Of a stretch of 64,000 nt of DNA, positions 48,519 through 61,800 are shown piece by piece. The DNA is from Phaseolus vulgaris (lineage: Eukaryota > Streptophyta > Magnoliopsida > Fabales > Fabaceae): contig NC_023757.2 of assembly GCF_000499845.2 (NCBI RefSeq), positions 40,097,162-40,161,161 on the forward strand. Direction: 5' to 3'. Under the pieces are notes generated by a model. That model made no database searches, had not been told where the DNA came from, and saw only the letters and a list, made by a program, of their open reading frames with translations. The translations under genes and the position numbers were made by a program. Position 1 is the stretch's first letter. Each line of letters starts with the position of its first letter.

Positions 48519-51500
48519 TTATTTTTGCTTCTTATCAGAACTTGCAGGACTATTATCTGTTGCAGCAGCTGCAGCTGCCAATTCCATCAACCGCTCATAA
48601 TCTATCTCAGTTGATTTAAACTTAAACTTGACGCCAACCTGAATCCATGACTTGATACAAAGAATAGCTTGTGTGCTGTCATGTGGCATACAGATTCTTT
48701 GCTTGTCAATTTCATCACCCTTGCCACAGAAAAGTTCTTCAGGCACAACTGAAGTTGCCTGCACAGCCAGGAAATCTCTAGCCATAACAGATAGTCGAGG
48801 GTAGCGTGTACTGTTGACCTTCCACCACTCTAGAACATCTGTTGGTATTAGAGCTGGAGCCTCTGATAGGTATTGTGTAAGCTCATCAGTGGCAGAGGTC
48901 ATGGTTGTCCTTCGCTTCTTGCGTGCAATTTCCTCAGCAAAGGAAACACTTCCTCCTTCTTCAATTTCTTGAGCATTGTATCCAGAACTCATGGATGAGA
49001 AATGGCTGGTAGAATAATTTCTTATAAAATGGGATTTCGCTTCGACCAAAAAGCTTTCTGAGTTTAAACTGTCAGGGATCAGCTCTCCCTTTATTCGAGG
49101 ATCTAGAATTGCTGTCATATAAGTAAATATGTTGCAAACCTGATGGATATAATTTCTGGCCTTTTTAGCCATTTCTTCTGCAGCATTTTTTAGCCATTCT
49201 GGGCTGTGACGCGATTCTCTGCAGGAAGTAATGGTTTCTGAGATGTGATCCATGAAGAAAAGCACAAGCCCAACAGTTGGCACCTTACTTGTGCAGATGT
49301 TGTTTGTGGTTTTGTAGAATGGTTCAAGATATTGATGCATGATGCTAACCACACTTTTGTCAGAAGATCCCAGCAGCATCCTACTGCCCAGCATTTCTTC
49401 GTATTTTCGAATAACAGCATCCACTGATTTACCTGCCTGCACCATAAAATATACACATTATTTTACTCTTGTTTCCTTGTTCTGATTTGGTTGGAAATGA
49501 CATGCATGAGATACATCACAAGACATCTTAATTCCTATTATTCAATTTAGGCGAGAGACGTAACATGCTACATTGTTGCAGTTCACAAATCGAAATATTA
49601 ACATCAAGACACAGGCTGAATTCATCACCAAACAGAAAAATTCTTACAGTTATTAGACGAGCAAATATGGGTCACTTAATGCACGAAAAGCCATTCCAAA
49701 CCTAAGTTTTGTCTTGAAAAACATTGGTACTGAAATGCAAGAATTATCTTTTGGTCTACCTTGCGAACAAGATCAAGCATTTGGTAGTTTCCACTCCACC
49801 TTGCTGAAATATCAAGAGGAAATTTCCAAATGCCTTCTTGATAAGCAGTAGATATTTGAATAAAATCCTCAGAGATCACTGGTGAGGCATTTAACTCTAT
49901 TACAAACTCCCGTATCTTAGAAATTACTTGTTTTGCAGATCTCAATCCATCATCTATTATCGCATTCAAAGTTCGAGCAGCACAGGGAATATAACAGAAA
50001 GGCCCTATTTTCTGGCCATCTAAGTCCTCTTTCAAAGTATGGCAAGCATGCATGGCACTTGTACTATTATCATGGGTACAGGACAGAATTCTGCTTTCAA
50101 TATTGTAAAATTTTAGAACTTTTACGAGGGAACGATATATCTCTGTACCCCCACATGGATAGGGTATTCGACAGATATCAATAAGCAACTTCTGGAAGCA
50201 CCAGTTTTCGTCGATCCATTGACATGTTACACTCATATAGTAAATCTGTTCAAAGGAGGTCCAGAAATCAAGTGTAATGGACAACTTTGAAGAAACCTGT
50301 TCCAACAATGCTCTTACATCTTCCCTCATGCTTCTGAAGACTTCATCAAGTACAGTTCTATACTTGTCACTTGGCCAGAGTTGTATACAAGGATTCAAAA
50401 ACTTATAGGAATTCACAAGCCACTTCTCTTCTAGAATTGAAGGAGGGAGAGCGGCTAGAACAAGCCACCTAACGAGCAACCAATTTAGATGATCATAATC
50501 CACCTGGTTTGCTTTTCCTTGAGGCTGTGACTTTTTTACCACAGTAATGGGCCGTGCAGCTGAATTGCTGACAGCGTCCCCTGACTTGTCGTAACCTGGA
50601 TGGCGATTAGCAAGATGCCTTCCCAAATTGCCTTCAAGAACAAAGGAACTTTAGTGCATATACATGTAAGAACAATTATTTGAAAAAAAAAGTGTAGAAA
50701 GTTTAAAATTCATCATCAATGTTCCAATGTCGAGTTTGTTGCTGTCATTAAGGTCATTGCATTCTGAGAAACTGATCATTTTGATGCTCAATGGTTCTGT
50801 TAAAGTCTTGTTTTAAAAGGATGTCCTAGTAAACTAAGCAAAGAATTACTCTTTGACCTCAACTCTCACTGGAACAAGCTCCCAAGCTCTTAGCTTGAGA
50901 GTGAACGGACTTATAAGATATACTTTTGAACATTTTGGAGTTCTTTTGAACATTTTTCCTACTAAACTTCTAAAAATAACTTTAAAACATGTATAAAGTT
51001 ATCGTGGCAATTCCACAAATAATTATATTTTACAACTCTTGTACTTCAAAGTATACGCCACGATCAATATTTAATCCACCTTTTGAACTACTATCGATAG
51101 AGCTGATATTAATACTAGACTCCTTAGAAAACAATTCTGCCGGCAAAACGTGTCCTTGTTGTTCACAGTACAAACTTTGCCAACTAAGCTATGTGTTGTA
51201 TCGAATTTGACACAAATGTCCAATACTTTTTACACCATTTTTTTGTTGGCCACATAGCAAACGGTGTACTCACAATTGACCTTGATAATTGGCGTTTGTT
51301 AAGATTCAAACTTAAACTCATTTTTCAAACCCACAATTTAAGTCTCGAACTCGACCGTCAAATACTTAAGAAGAAAAAATTCAACCTGACTCACCCCTTT
51401 CCCAATCTTTCATTCAAAGAATGCTCAAGATTGCTTTATTAAAACCTTTTCAAGTAAAGCCATTTCAGGAAAGAATGTTGTGTAAGGAAAAGGATTACTA

Positions 51501-53077
51501 TATTTTATAAATAATTCCAACAGTATACAAAATTAATACGCTATTATTTTCATAACACTACTATATTTATTTGAAAAACACCCATTTCAAATCCTTTTAA
51601 TCGTCTAAGGAGTTTAATGTTCTTAATATAAATGGGACTCGACTTTTCGAAGTGGAGCCCACATAAGTTCAACTTCAACTTGACCTCTTACTTATTTTAG
51701 GCTCATGCTTAGCTTTTGAATTGTTTCAGGCTTGTACTCAACCTTTGAATTTCCAATCGACATTATTCTTCTGAATTCAATAAACTTACTTTCATATGTG
51801 AAACTTGTCTGCAAATGTTTGCAAAATGTTAAAGATGATTTTTTTGAATCTTTCATACATATAAAATAACACAACCCTACTTATTACTATGTAAAAAGTT
51901 TCTTTGACACCTAGCTTTTTCTCAGAATATATTTAGGGTGCTAAAATTTAGTTTTAACCAAACTTTAAACAGAAACTGAAATAAGAAAAATAAAAAGGGC
52001 AAAGACGGAAGCTGTTAACTTGATGAAATGACAGCAGCTTATATTAATCTTTACATAACCAACTGGTATGTATTAGTTTAAGGTTTCGTGGGAAAATAAC
52101 AATAGCTTAGGATGGATTATTATATGCAAACCTAAGTGATGAAAAGATATACACGACCCCATTAGAAAAGAAAAACACAAGGTAAAATAACGAGTTAATA
52201 AAAGATGATGCAGAAAGTAGTAACCTGTGGCGGTTGCAATGGAATAGCTCTGTCCACAAAACTTGCATCTGCGAGTCTTGCCATCAACAGCTGTCTCAAA
52301 GAACTTCAAATACACTGATGTCATTGTTTTCTTTCTGGGCTTCAGGGAAGTAACGGGACCTGCCTTTTCTGAACAACCCAACCCAATATTTACAGGATCC
52401 ATGTTTGAAATGAGTGCCACATCCATCACGGACTTTTGGTCGTCGACTAAAAAACAAAAACACAACTCAGTCATAGAATACTTCAAACCAGGTCTACTTC
52501 TTTCAACTTTATTTTTATATACTGTTTCTATACCATCAATCACTTAAAAATCAGCAGCAGTATTAGTTTATATGCAGTATAATAAAATCGAATAAATTAA
52601 CCATCCACAAACGTTAAAAGTTGAATTAGAGAACAAAAATTCTTCACACTGTTTACTCATTTCTTTGATCACACACTATGTTGGAAATACAGTTGACAAG
52701 TATCACTTGATTGATTCCTTATTAAAACAAGCACGCAATCAAAGTAGTACACCAGAACCCCAAACAAAGTTAGTTGTCAATAAATTTGCTTCACTTTCAA
52801 CAGCAATATTACGTGAACAAGTTCAATTTTTTTGACAACCCAGTTGGTTGTAAGAAAGAAACTGTGGATATACCTTTGTAAGCAGTTCTGTAGTGGTTGT
52901 TAACGCCAGTCCAGTCCATGTAATTAGCATCACCAACCGTCACCTGTCTGATCAGGAAGAAAGTGAGCATAAGCATGTGATATACATTTATGTGTGCGCA
53001 AGTGTTGGGATTATTGGAGACGGTTAAGAGAGAATTGGGATTGAGCATACCCGAGTGGGAGAGTTGATGAGACTCAT
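48519..53077 (-). CDS. Domesticated hAT transposase-like BED zinc-finger protein (5 exons)
   Basis: Exons in transcript order: 53077-53051, 52943-52874, 52446-52225, 50631-49760, 49436-48519, giving 702 aa; all are GT-AG and the frame closes. Starts MSLINSPTRVTVGDANYMDW. The BED zinc finger is C93-x2-C96...H112-x4-H117, split by an intron. A hAT transposase core follows, with LDFWTS, CTHDNSTSAMHACHTL, ISARWSGNYQMLD and LDPRIK (508-513). A KKRR basic patch (~570) precedes the C-terminal dimerisation domain (598-662, LEWWKVNSTRYPRLSVMARD). The family resembles plant SLEEPER/At1g18560-type proteins, domesticated transposases thought to act as nuclear regulators. Multiple introns, an intact frame and no inverted ends near the gene support domestication. 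The usual hAT CxxH motif reads CAAR. Confidence 0.88.
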
Positions 53078-53545
53078 AATTGAATTTTGGCGGAGAATTG
53101 AATTGCAATTGAAATCAGAGAGCGATGATTGAAGCTGATGAAGATCGGCGTGGAGTGGATCGGAGCCGAGAGAGAGGGAAAGAGAAAGAGAGAGCGGCGT
53201 GGCTGAGGGTTGCTGAGATCTGCACTCGTTAGCTTTAACACACGGCTTCGCTAAAGCCTAAAACTATTTTTCGCAATTATTATTCATTTATTTATTGTTA
53301 CTAGAAAGAGGAAAAGAGTAAAAAAAAGAGATAGGAATAGTAATGAACGGAGTTTTGGAGTTGAGTTTGGCGTTTTGAGCCACCAGCCAGCTTTCACCTA
53401 AGCCCAACGTCACTCGGCTTCCTCTTTTTTCTCCTTTTCAAATTTGGGTTTGGGCCCTCTTTTGCTTCATCTGTCCATTTCTACTTGGACTGTTTCTTCG
53501 CACCTCCATAAGCTTTTGTATTTCCAAAAATATCCTTATATAATA

Positions 53546-53817
53546 TTTTGGATTACGTAATCCAAAAGTCATTTTCAAATTCATAATTAACTTTCGGATT
53601 ACATAATTTGGAAGTTTTTTTTCAGATGTATGATTAATTTTTGGATTACATAATTTGGAAGTCTTTTCTAATGTGAAATTAACTTCTGAATTATGTAATC
53701 CAAAAGTCATTTTTTAAATACGTGTCTGTCCGGATTACATAATTCGGAAGCTACTCTCAAATCGAGACTTTCAGATTATATAATTTAAAATACCATTTTG
53801 AATTACATAATCCAAAA
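53546..53817. repeat. ~45-bp tandem array built on a GGATTAC..GTAATCC palindrome
   Basis: Seven diverged units, with GGATTAC-like cores at about 53550, 53596, 53643, 53688, 53732, 53773 and 53800. The first core is a perfect 22-bp palindrome (53546-53567) centred on TTAC|GTAA. Similar looser motifs continue to about 54420 (for example TTTAGATTATGCATTTTGAA). Non-coding, upstream of the hAT-derived gene. Confidence 0.75.
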
Positions 53818-54532
53818 ATATGGGAGTGAAACAAAAAGAATACAAAAATATTTTTATGTTTTATATATGGGTAACGGAAGAACATATGTAGGTGCACGAA
53901 GAAAAAAGTCTTCTACATGAACCCCTCAAATTTCAAATTTTAACAATAACCACTTTCTTTATTTCTTCTTTTATTAATGAGACTCCACTCTGGACACTTG
54001 GTTCTCACTTCCAATGTTTCACAACAAACGGAGTTTCTTGGTACTATATTTGGTAAAAAAAAATTCGAATTGAATTTAAAAATATTTCATATCGGGCAAC
54101 TTGAAATATATTAGGATTATACTTTCTAAAATGTAAATGTGCCCTTTTACAAAGTATAATCCATAGTTCCAATGAAACTAGTTCTAAATTATACAATCTA
54201 ATAAGAGCACCACGTTAAAATTATTTAGATTATGCATTTTGAATGTTTTTTTAAATTTTGGGTAAAATACTTCCAACAAGTTATTCATGGTGTATGCATT
54301 GTATTGTCTGAAAAAGTAATTCTAAAGCATTTTTTTAGATTACTTAGTCTAGAAGTGGGTTTATGACTTTTGGAATAGTCAATTAAAAGTATATTTGACA
54401 ATTTTGAATTAGGCCATTTAGAAGTATACAATATGTGTTGTATACATATTTATCTTTATGTTGAGCATGAGTAACTTTTGTTTGTTTTTATAAAAAAATG
54501 TCATTGAGAAAATGTAAAGATACATGTTTTTT

Positions 54533-54534
<2 letters not shown>

Positions 54535-54576
<42 letters not shown>
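54535..54576. repeat. (TA)n microsatellite
   Basis: An uninterrupted TA dinucleotide run. Confidence 0.95.
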
Positions 54577-54577
<1 letters not shown>

Positions 54578-54867
54578 TGTGTGTTATTAAGTACATGAAC
54601 TTTTATTATTGAAAGAAGATAGTTGCGTATAAATAACCTAAATTAAAATATTATTTGAGAATTCAATGAAGATTCTTCTACTACTTTATAGTTATTTATA
54701 TAATGAATTTATCCTAATTTATAACAGAAATAGAATATTAATTTATATTAAACATAATTTATATAATTTTTTTAAAGACATCATATAAACTTGGTTTAAT
54801 TTATTTAATTAGTCATGATTACGAATGTATGCATGTTATACCTATTATTATAATTTCTTTATTTACT

Positions 54868-55088
54868 GTAATTATAAGAAAATTAATAAATAAAAATTAA
54901 TTTTAAATAAAAAAATATTAATTAAACTATATATTGTTTTATATATTAATTTTTTTTTAAATATTGATGATAATTTTTATTATTAATTAGTTTTTAAATT
55001 GGTATCTATTTTAAGTTAAAATTACCTAAAATTATAATTAATTATTTTTTATTTTTAAAATTAGTTTATATTTAATTTTATTGTAGTG
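54868..55088. mobile_element. CACTA-like foldback element, copy E (short, decayed)
   Basis: The left arm TAATTATAAGAAAATTAATA, then AAAATTAATTTTAAATAAAA, is mirrored by the right arm (TTTTTAAAATTAGTTTATAT, then TTGTAGTG). The arm order is the same as in copies B and D. About 220 bp, non-coding. Confidence 0.55.
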
Positions 55089-55452
55089 TGTTTATCCTTT
55101 TTTTTTTCTCATCTGTTCTGATCATTGCAGAAAACTTGAAAGACATATCCCCTTTTGGTTGCTTTATTTTTCAATCAATATGAAAGGGATTAACCAATTG
55201 GAATTTGCATCCATTGTCATGTTATAGTAGGTTTGCTGAATCCAAAACTGGTAATGTCACATTTTGCATATTATGGCCAATTTAGCCTTTATTTAGACAT
55301 AACGGTTGTACTCTCAGTATCCTTCTTCTTGCTTAGGTTCTTGCTAGACTGCCATTTCATGATAAACTTTCTTCAAGATATTACACACAAACTATACAAA
55401 ACAAAACTATAATGAGATCAAATAGGAAAACTACAGACACAGAAGATGCAGT

Positions 55453-57014
55453 TCAATGTTGCAGCAGCTTCTTAATTCCGGCCTTTTGCTCTGATGTCAA
55501 CTTTTCTGGGAATTTGATGTTGAATTTGATTCTAAGATTACCTTTCTTTGAAGGGTCTTTTGAAATTGGCATCCCTTCCCTGGGGACCACCTCTTCATAG
55601 TTTGGATGAATCACACTGTTAATGGTAATGTTTAGAACCCTGCCATCTAGTGTTGTAAAATGGAGAGTGTAACACGAAAGAGCTTCTGCAAGTGACACTT
55701 CTTGTGTTACAACCAAATCGTTACCATCTCTAGTAAACACTGGGTGAGGTTTCTCATCAATAACAAACACAATATCCGAAGCAATCACATTTGGCAGCTC
55801 ATTTCCTTTCTCTGTGAATGTGATCTTTGTCCCCTTCTTCCACCCTTGTTTAATTTCCAAGGTCAATATTTCCTCCACAGGTAATGTCTTCCTGCAAACA
55901 AGAAAAAACTCCATAACATGGTTGCATACAAAAAGTTTACAAAGTATGCATTAAACAAATATAAAATGTAGGATACATAACATGATGTAACTAATAGTCT
56001 ATTACATGGATGAGTACAAACTTGTGTCAGCTCTACATTGTTTTTGCTTGATTTCTCTTACTTTTAACTGATGTTGTGGTTAAAATATTATCATCATCGC
56101 CTTTTTCGCCCTACTACCAAAGAATTCGGTTGACATTTATACATTTAACTGTTTTAATATATACCAGAAACAAAGAACCATATGATAGGTTTGTCACTTA
56201 TTATTACTACATTTGCAAAGTACATAAAGAAGAGGACTTACCCACTTGCATCAGCAATCTCCCTTGTGATCTTCATTTTTTTGGTAGTGCCCTTATAGAG
56301 CTCTTCAAGGGTGCAAGGCAACCTCTTCTCTATAGGAGGTGCCTTGCGTGGACCCTGTTTCATTGGCCTTTCTCCTCCAAATGAACCCAATATATCTTCG
56401 TCAAAACCTCCACCGAAGGAACCACCCCTCATGCCACCACCACCACCACCATCACCAAATGGGCTTGAAAACCCGAAAATCTCAGCAAAAATGTCATCTG
56501 CGTGTCTTGGATTGAACCTGAATGCTGTTGGACCATCCCCAGTTTGGAAGAACGTTGGCCCACCAGCATCTGCAGGCGGTACTTGCCCTTTCAGCCCTTC
56601 TTCTCCATACTGATCATAAATTGCTCTCTTCTTGGGATCACTCAAAACCTTCACCAAACCAATACACCAACTTAAATAGACAAAATCTGACACGTTGCAA
56701 TAGACAAAAAGGAAAGACGAAGCTATTTATTTTTACAGTACAGAAAGAAAGATTCTCATTTAGAATACTACAAACATTTAACCTGCATAAACAAATTCCA
56801 ATAACACAAATTGAACAGAGGAAGTTTAAGGAAGGAAAAGATAAGCAACCTCGTAGGCTTCAGACATCTGCTTGAACTTAGTCTCAGCCTCTTCCTTATT
56901 GGTTGCATTCTTGTCGGGGTGCCATTTCAAGGCAAGCTTTTTGTAAGCTTTCTTCAAATCTTTCTCCGTGGCATTCTTGTCAACCAGCAAAATCTTATAG
57001 TAGTCCACACCCAT
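55453..57014 (-). CDS. DnaJ/HSP40 co-chaperone, class B (DNAJB1/B4-like), 3 exons
   Basis: Co-chaperone that stimulates HSP70 ATPase and delivers unfolded clients, expected in cytosol and nucleus. Exons: 57014-56850, 56648-56242, 55891-55453; 336 aa, frame closed, GT-AG introns. Residues 1-~68 are the J-domain (MGVDYYKIL...) with the essential HPD at 32-34. About 70-150 is the Gly/Phe-rich region, including a six-glycine run and [18 protein letters not shown]. About 160-330 holds the two beta-barrel substrate-binding domains ([49 protein letters not shown]). There are no CxxCxGxG zinc repeats, which separates it from class A DnaJ, and no CaaX box, signal peptide or membrane segment. The length is normal for class B. 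Confidence 0.95.
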
Positions 57015-57144
57015 CTTCCTTCACTGTTGAATCACCCTCAAGACTCAAGCTTCTTGATTATCTTGTTAATGGAATATATGTCAAACTTCGAGACACTGAA
57101 TTCAATATTGCTTCCTTACTTTAGTGGTATTAGCCCACTTTAAT

Positions 57145-58835
57145 ATAAATTTAATATCATCTTATAAAATATTGGGTAGTATTAATCAAATCAATAAATT
57201 CTATTATTAGTAAATAATGGATAATTTTTAAAATTTAAAATAATATGTGATAAGGGATTGCATTAAACTTAAAACAGCATAAAGTATTACTCGAACATGT
57301 TAAAACATCATGGATCTAATTTTCTCCAATTCATCAAGTTTAGTTTCAGATTATATTAGTAAAAATGGATATTTAAATAAGATTATTTTATTTACATATC
57401 ATTGATTTTATCTTAAACAATTGTATTAAAGTAGAAAACTTTTCTTTATTAAGTCTTGATATAATTGCATTCTTAATACTAAAACTAGCTAATTAAGTTA
57501 GAAAACACTTTCACTATTATCCAACAATGTTCCATTTAAGTTTTAAAATTACAAAATAAAAGACCAAACGTTTTCATAATTTCAGAAAAAAAATATTATA
57601 ACCTTAAGAAATAATCAACGGGTGTTCTTAATTCTAAGAACTAATTTGATTTATTATTTTCTTAAAATGGCTACGATAATAAATTGTGAATATTCATCTT
57701 CTTCAACTTTAACTTACATAAACTAAAATTTAGGTTTTAAAAGTTATATTACTTTTCTTAAATTAATCTAATTATGTGTTTGGGTTGTGCAATTAATTTT
57801 TACTTTGGGTAATGATACCTTACCAGTTCCATCCACTTCATAGAAAAAATAATAGAATAATTTATAATAGAAGAACTTAAACTTGGGTGCTGCTGTCATG
57901 GACAAGATCAACCCAAGTGGAGACCAACATGGGATTCTGGAGCTCACTGTCAACATCATGCTCATTTGATGTTGAACATAATTCGGATTAAATAACCAAC
58001 ACAGGTCCCACAAATCCCACGTGGTAAAGTGATTCCATAACTAGAATGAAATAGAACAGTGATTCCATAACTAGAATCCTTTTCCACGTGATAACTGAAC
58101 AAGTCATTAAAGTGCCAAATCCCCAATACACATCAGGTAGAAGATGATGATGACCTTTGATCACAACATTCAAACACACTAAGCTGACTTTGATGACAGA
58201 TAAATCCAACTTGAATGAGAAGTGCCTGTGACACATTGAGTGATGTTTCCTAGGTTTCCTGTTTCAATTTTCTAAGCTTTTTTGTACAAAGGCATTTAGT
58301 ATCAGAATTATACATGATCATACTGGTTTAAATGATCTTATCCAACTTGCAGATGAACAACAAAGAAGTAAATATTTGGATTCTTAAATCATTACTAGAG
58401 TGACCAAAGTCTCATCTAAAGATTTTATACATTCATCATAACTCAATTGCACTCTTTTAATATCTCTCTCTAGATTCAGAACGTTCAAGTCCACATTCAT
58501 TACCACAAATATAACAATTGGACACAAATATGCAGATGCAAGGTCCCTTAAGCATCGATGAAGCAAGATAGAAATAAGAACAAAGTAACATATATTCAAA
58601 AATCAAAATATTAGAACTAAAGATATATATAAAAAAATTTAAAATCATTTTTGTTTTCATCTCAATGAAGCAGATCAACATAACTCCAAGAAAGCAGGAC
58701 GTGAACTATACGAATGACAAACTCATCTAAACTAACTAACAAAATGAGAAAGGCCCCGATAACTATGAATGACAGGTAAATCTAGGAAGTTGATTTCATT
58801 TAGTGTACACGGTACTAGAAAAAGATGACACTAGA
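57145..58835. other. Intergenic DNA between DnaJ and arogenate dehydrogenase genes
   Basis: AT-rich, with no recognisable gene. It contains a 20-bp direct repeat (AGTGATTCCATAACTAGAAT at 58028 and 58058). Minus-strand ORFs at 57768-58236 and 58384-58681 have no family features. Confidence 0.6.
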
Positions 58836-61800
58836 TTATTTTTCTTCAGATCCCTTGGGCAACATACGCCTCTCTGACAAATTTTGGAGTTTTTCTTCTT
58901 CATGTTCAAACACTTGCTGTCGGTAGAAAGCATGCATACGATCAAAAAGCCGCTTCTTCAATGACTCAAAAGCCAGATCGAATCTTTCTAGTTGCTCCAT
59001 GGCATTTGCATTATACAAGAACAATCCATAGTACAGATCAAAACTATCTCCAGCAGTATTTTCGACCAAACTCAACAATGTCTCGTAACCCTTTGTGTCA
59101 ATTGGCGTTGCCTCCAACTTGAGTTTTTCTAAAAATCTTCCTGTAGTATGCGTGATAAATTGTGATCCAGCTGCATGCCAATCATGTTCTGCACATGACA
59201 TTTCAACCATTCGGCACCCTTCCCTAGAAAAAATGTCCAGAAACCGATCACATCGTGAAGTTCTTGATTCATCTGTTCCTATTCTAACTTTATCATAAAC
59301 AAAAGCAAGACCGTTCCACCCATTTTTTCCACTCTCTGGCCCAAACATAGGATGCGTGCAGAGAATATCAAAATCATGTGACAAATGTTGAAGAAACAAA
59401 TTTCTAGGAAATTCTTTGACAGAAAGTACATCAACAAATAAAGTACTTCTTTTCAATCTCTGCACGGGCAATGATTTAAGAACTTTCTCTGTGGAAAGGA
59501 TTGAAGTGCAAAGTAAAATCACTTCTGGATGTTGTTCAAAAAGATCATCAACATTATTAAAATACGAAGCCCCCATTTCCTCAGCCACACGAGAGTAGTC
59601 CGATCTAGAGTATGCCAACACTTTATGACCTTGACGCACAATACTTTTTGCAAGAAACTGACCAAAATTGCCGAAACCAATAATTGCAATCTTCAGCTTT
59701 GTGCTGTCTTCAGATTGGCTTGAAATATTTGGCTTGTATTTGTTGAGTTCAGTCACATCAATGAATCTGATAGCATGAAACATAAATATAAATTAGACTT
59801 CATAGACCAACCCCAAATAAAACAAAATTGTGACAACTTCAATATTTCCAACAAATGGTCATTATTTATTATCAATTGCATTGCAAAAACATTCTTTAAT
59901 CATGTTCCATCACGTAAACACTAAGTCCATTCAAAACAAAAAAGAGCAAAACTCATAACAAAGCAAAATTTCCCTTACATCCCAAAAATGAAATTACAAA
60001 ATCCAAATTCATGTCCCATTAATGTACTAAACAACATTGTGATTCGAGTAAAATAGTTTATACATTGTTTTATTTAATCACACTATCACTCAATAAATTA
60101 TCATATATAGTAAGTTTGTTAGCTATTTTTCAAGAACCATCATGAAAGTCAACCATGATTTTTATTGATAGACAATACAAAACATTTTAACCTAGCAATG
60201 CATATACATTAAAAACGATATTACAATAAGCCTTTAAAAACAAATAATATACCTAAGTTCTTTGGAGACCCGTGATAGTACCGGTGCAAATCCATTTAGA
60301 GCATTCATGAGTTTTGAGTTGTCTGCAGACTGGCTTGAATCATTTGTGTTGTATTTGTCAAGTTTAGCAACATCATCGGATCTGAATATTATCACAGAAT
60401 TTAACTATAAATTAGACTTGATCGGAAAGACCAAAAAATAGTAACAATCTCAAATCCTCCCTACAAATGGTCACTATTTATTATCAATTTCAAAACAAAA
60501 AGTATCAGAAATCATAATAAAGCTAACCTGCCCTTAAATCCCTCCAAAAAAAGAACCAAACTCATGTCCCAATAATGTATTAAACAACACCAAACATCAT
60601 GCAACCACTTTCATACAATTCAATCACACACTATCATATTTGTTAACTTTTACCATAACCATCTTAAAAGTCAAGTCATATATGTCATGATCATCTTAAA
60701 ATTACCATGCCTTGTGATTGCAAAGCATTGCAAACTAACGATGAAAATTATAGTAAGTCTTTGAAAAACAAACGAACACCTGTGTTCTTTGGAGGGTAGT
60801 GACAGCACAGGTGCTGATCCATTTTGAGCCTTCTTGAGCAGCTTATACACATAGTCATCTGGTAAACTCTGCCCCTTTCCAATCCCAGCATTATCAAACA
60901 ACTGCTGCCTCACAACACCATGCAACCGCCCCATGAGCTGTTTCCGCAAATCCTCGAACGCGAAATCCAACCGCTCCAACATCTCCAGTGAATTCTTATT
61001 AAACATAAACAACCCGTAGTAGAGATCAAAACTATCCCCAGCAGTGTTCTCCACCAGATTGAACAAAGACTCGTAACCCTTGGTGTTAATCGGAGTGGAC
61101 TCCAACATCAGCATCTCCAAAACCCTCCCAACGGTGTGCGTGATGAACTGCGACCCCGCGGCGAACATATCGTGATCGGCGCAACACATCTCCACCATTC
61201 GGCACCCTTCCCTCGCGAAGATGTTGAGGAACTTGTCGCACCGCTCGATTCGGCGGTCGTCGTCGCCAATTCGAACCTTCTCGAAGACAAAGGGGAGGCC
61301 GGCCCACGCGCGAGGCGCGCTTTGGGGACCGAACATGGGGTGCGTGCATAGGATATCGAAATCGGAGGGGAGAGCATGGAGCAAGAGATTTTTGGGGAAC
61401 TCCTTGACGGAAAGAACATCGACGAAGAGCGTGCTGCGTTTGAGGCTTTGGAGTGGGAGAGTGAGGAGCACGCGCTGGGTTGAGATGATGGAGGAGCAGA
61501 GGAGGATGACTTCGGGGTGCTCCTCGCAGAGGTCGTGCGGGTTGTGGAAAAACGTGACACCGAGTTTGCGGGCCGCGTCGGTGTAGTCGGAGCGGGAATG
61601 GGCCAGGACGGTGTGGCCCTGTCGGACGAGGGTTTGGGCCAGAAACTGGCCGTAGTTGCCGAAGCCCACGATGGCGATCTTCAGCCTCTGGGCATCGTGG
61701 AACTGTTGGGCCACTCTTGACTCGTAATCGAAGGGCTGGGCCGCGTCGATGGCGCGAATGCGGAGGGGCCTGTGGACGCGAACGCCTGAAGAGAAGGCTT

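Noticed and set aside
52809..53108. ORF starting MQFNSPPKFNYES as first exon of the hAT-derived gene
   Set aside because: Splicing 53051 to 52943 gives MSLINSPTRVTVGDANYMDW, using consensus sites. The ORF instead reads through that intron.
56311..57143. Plus-strand ORFs over the DnaJ gene
   Set aside because: Antisense shadows of the conserved J-domain and Gly/Phe coding exons.
58836..59783. Separate single-domain arogenate dehydrogenase gene starting MFHAIRFIDV
   Set aside because: MFHAI is intron sequence. Without it there is no transit peptide or start, and phase-2 splice sites link it in frame to the upstream domain. A minor independent transcript cannot be excluded.
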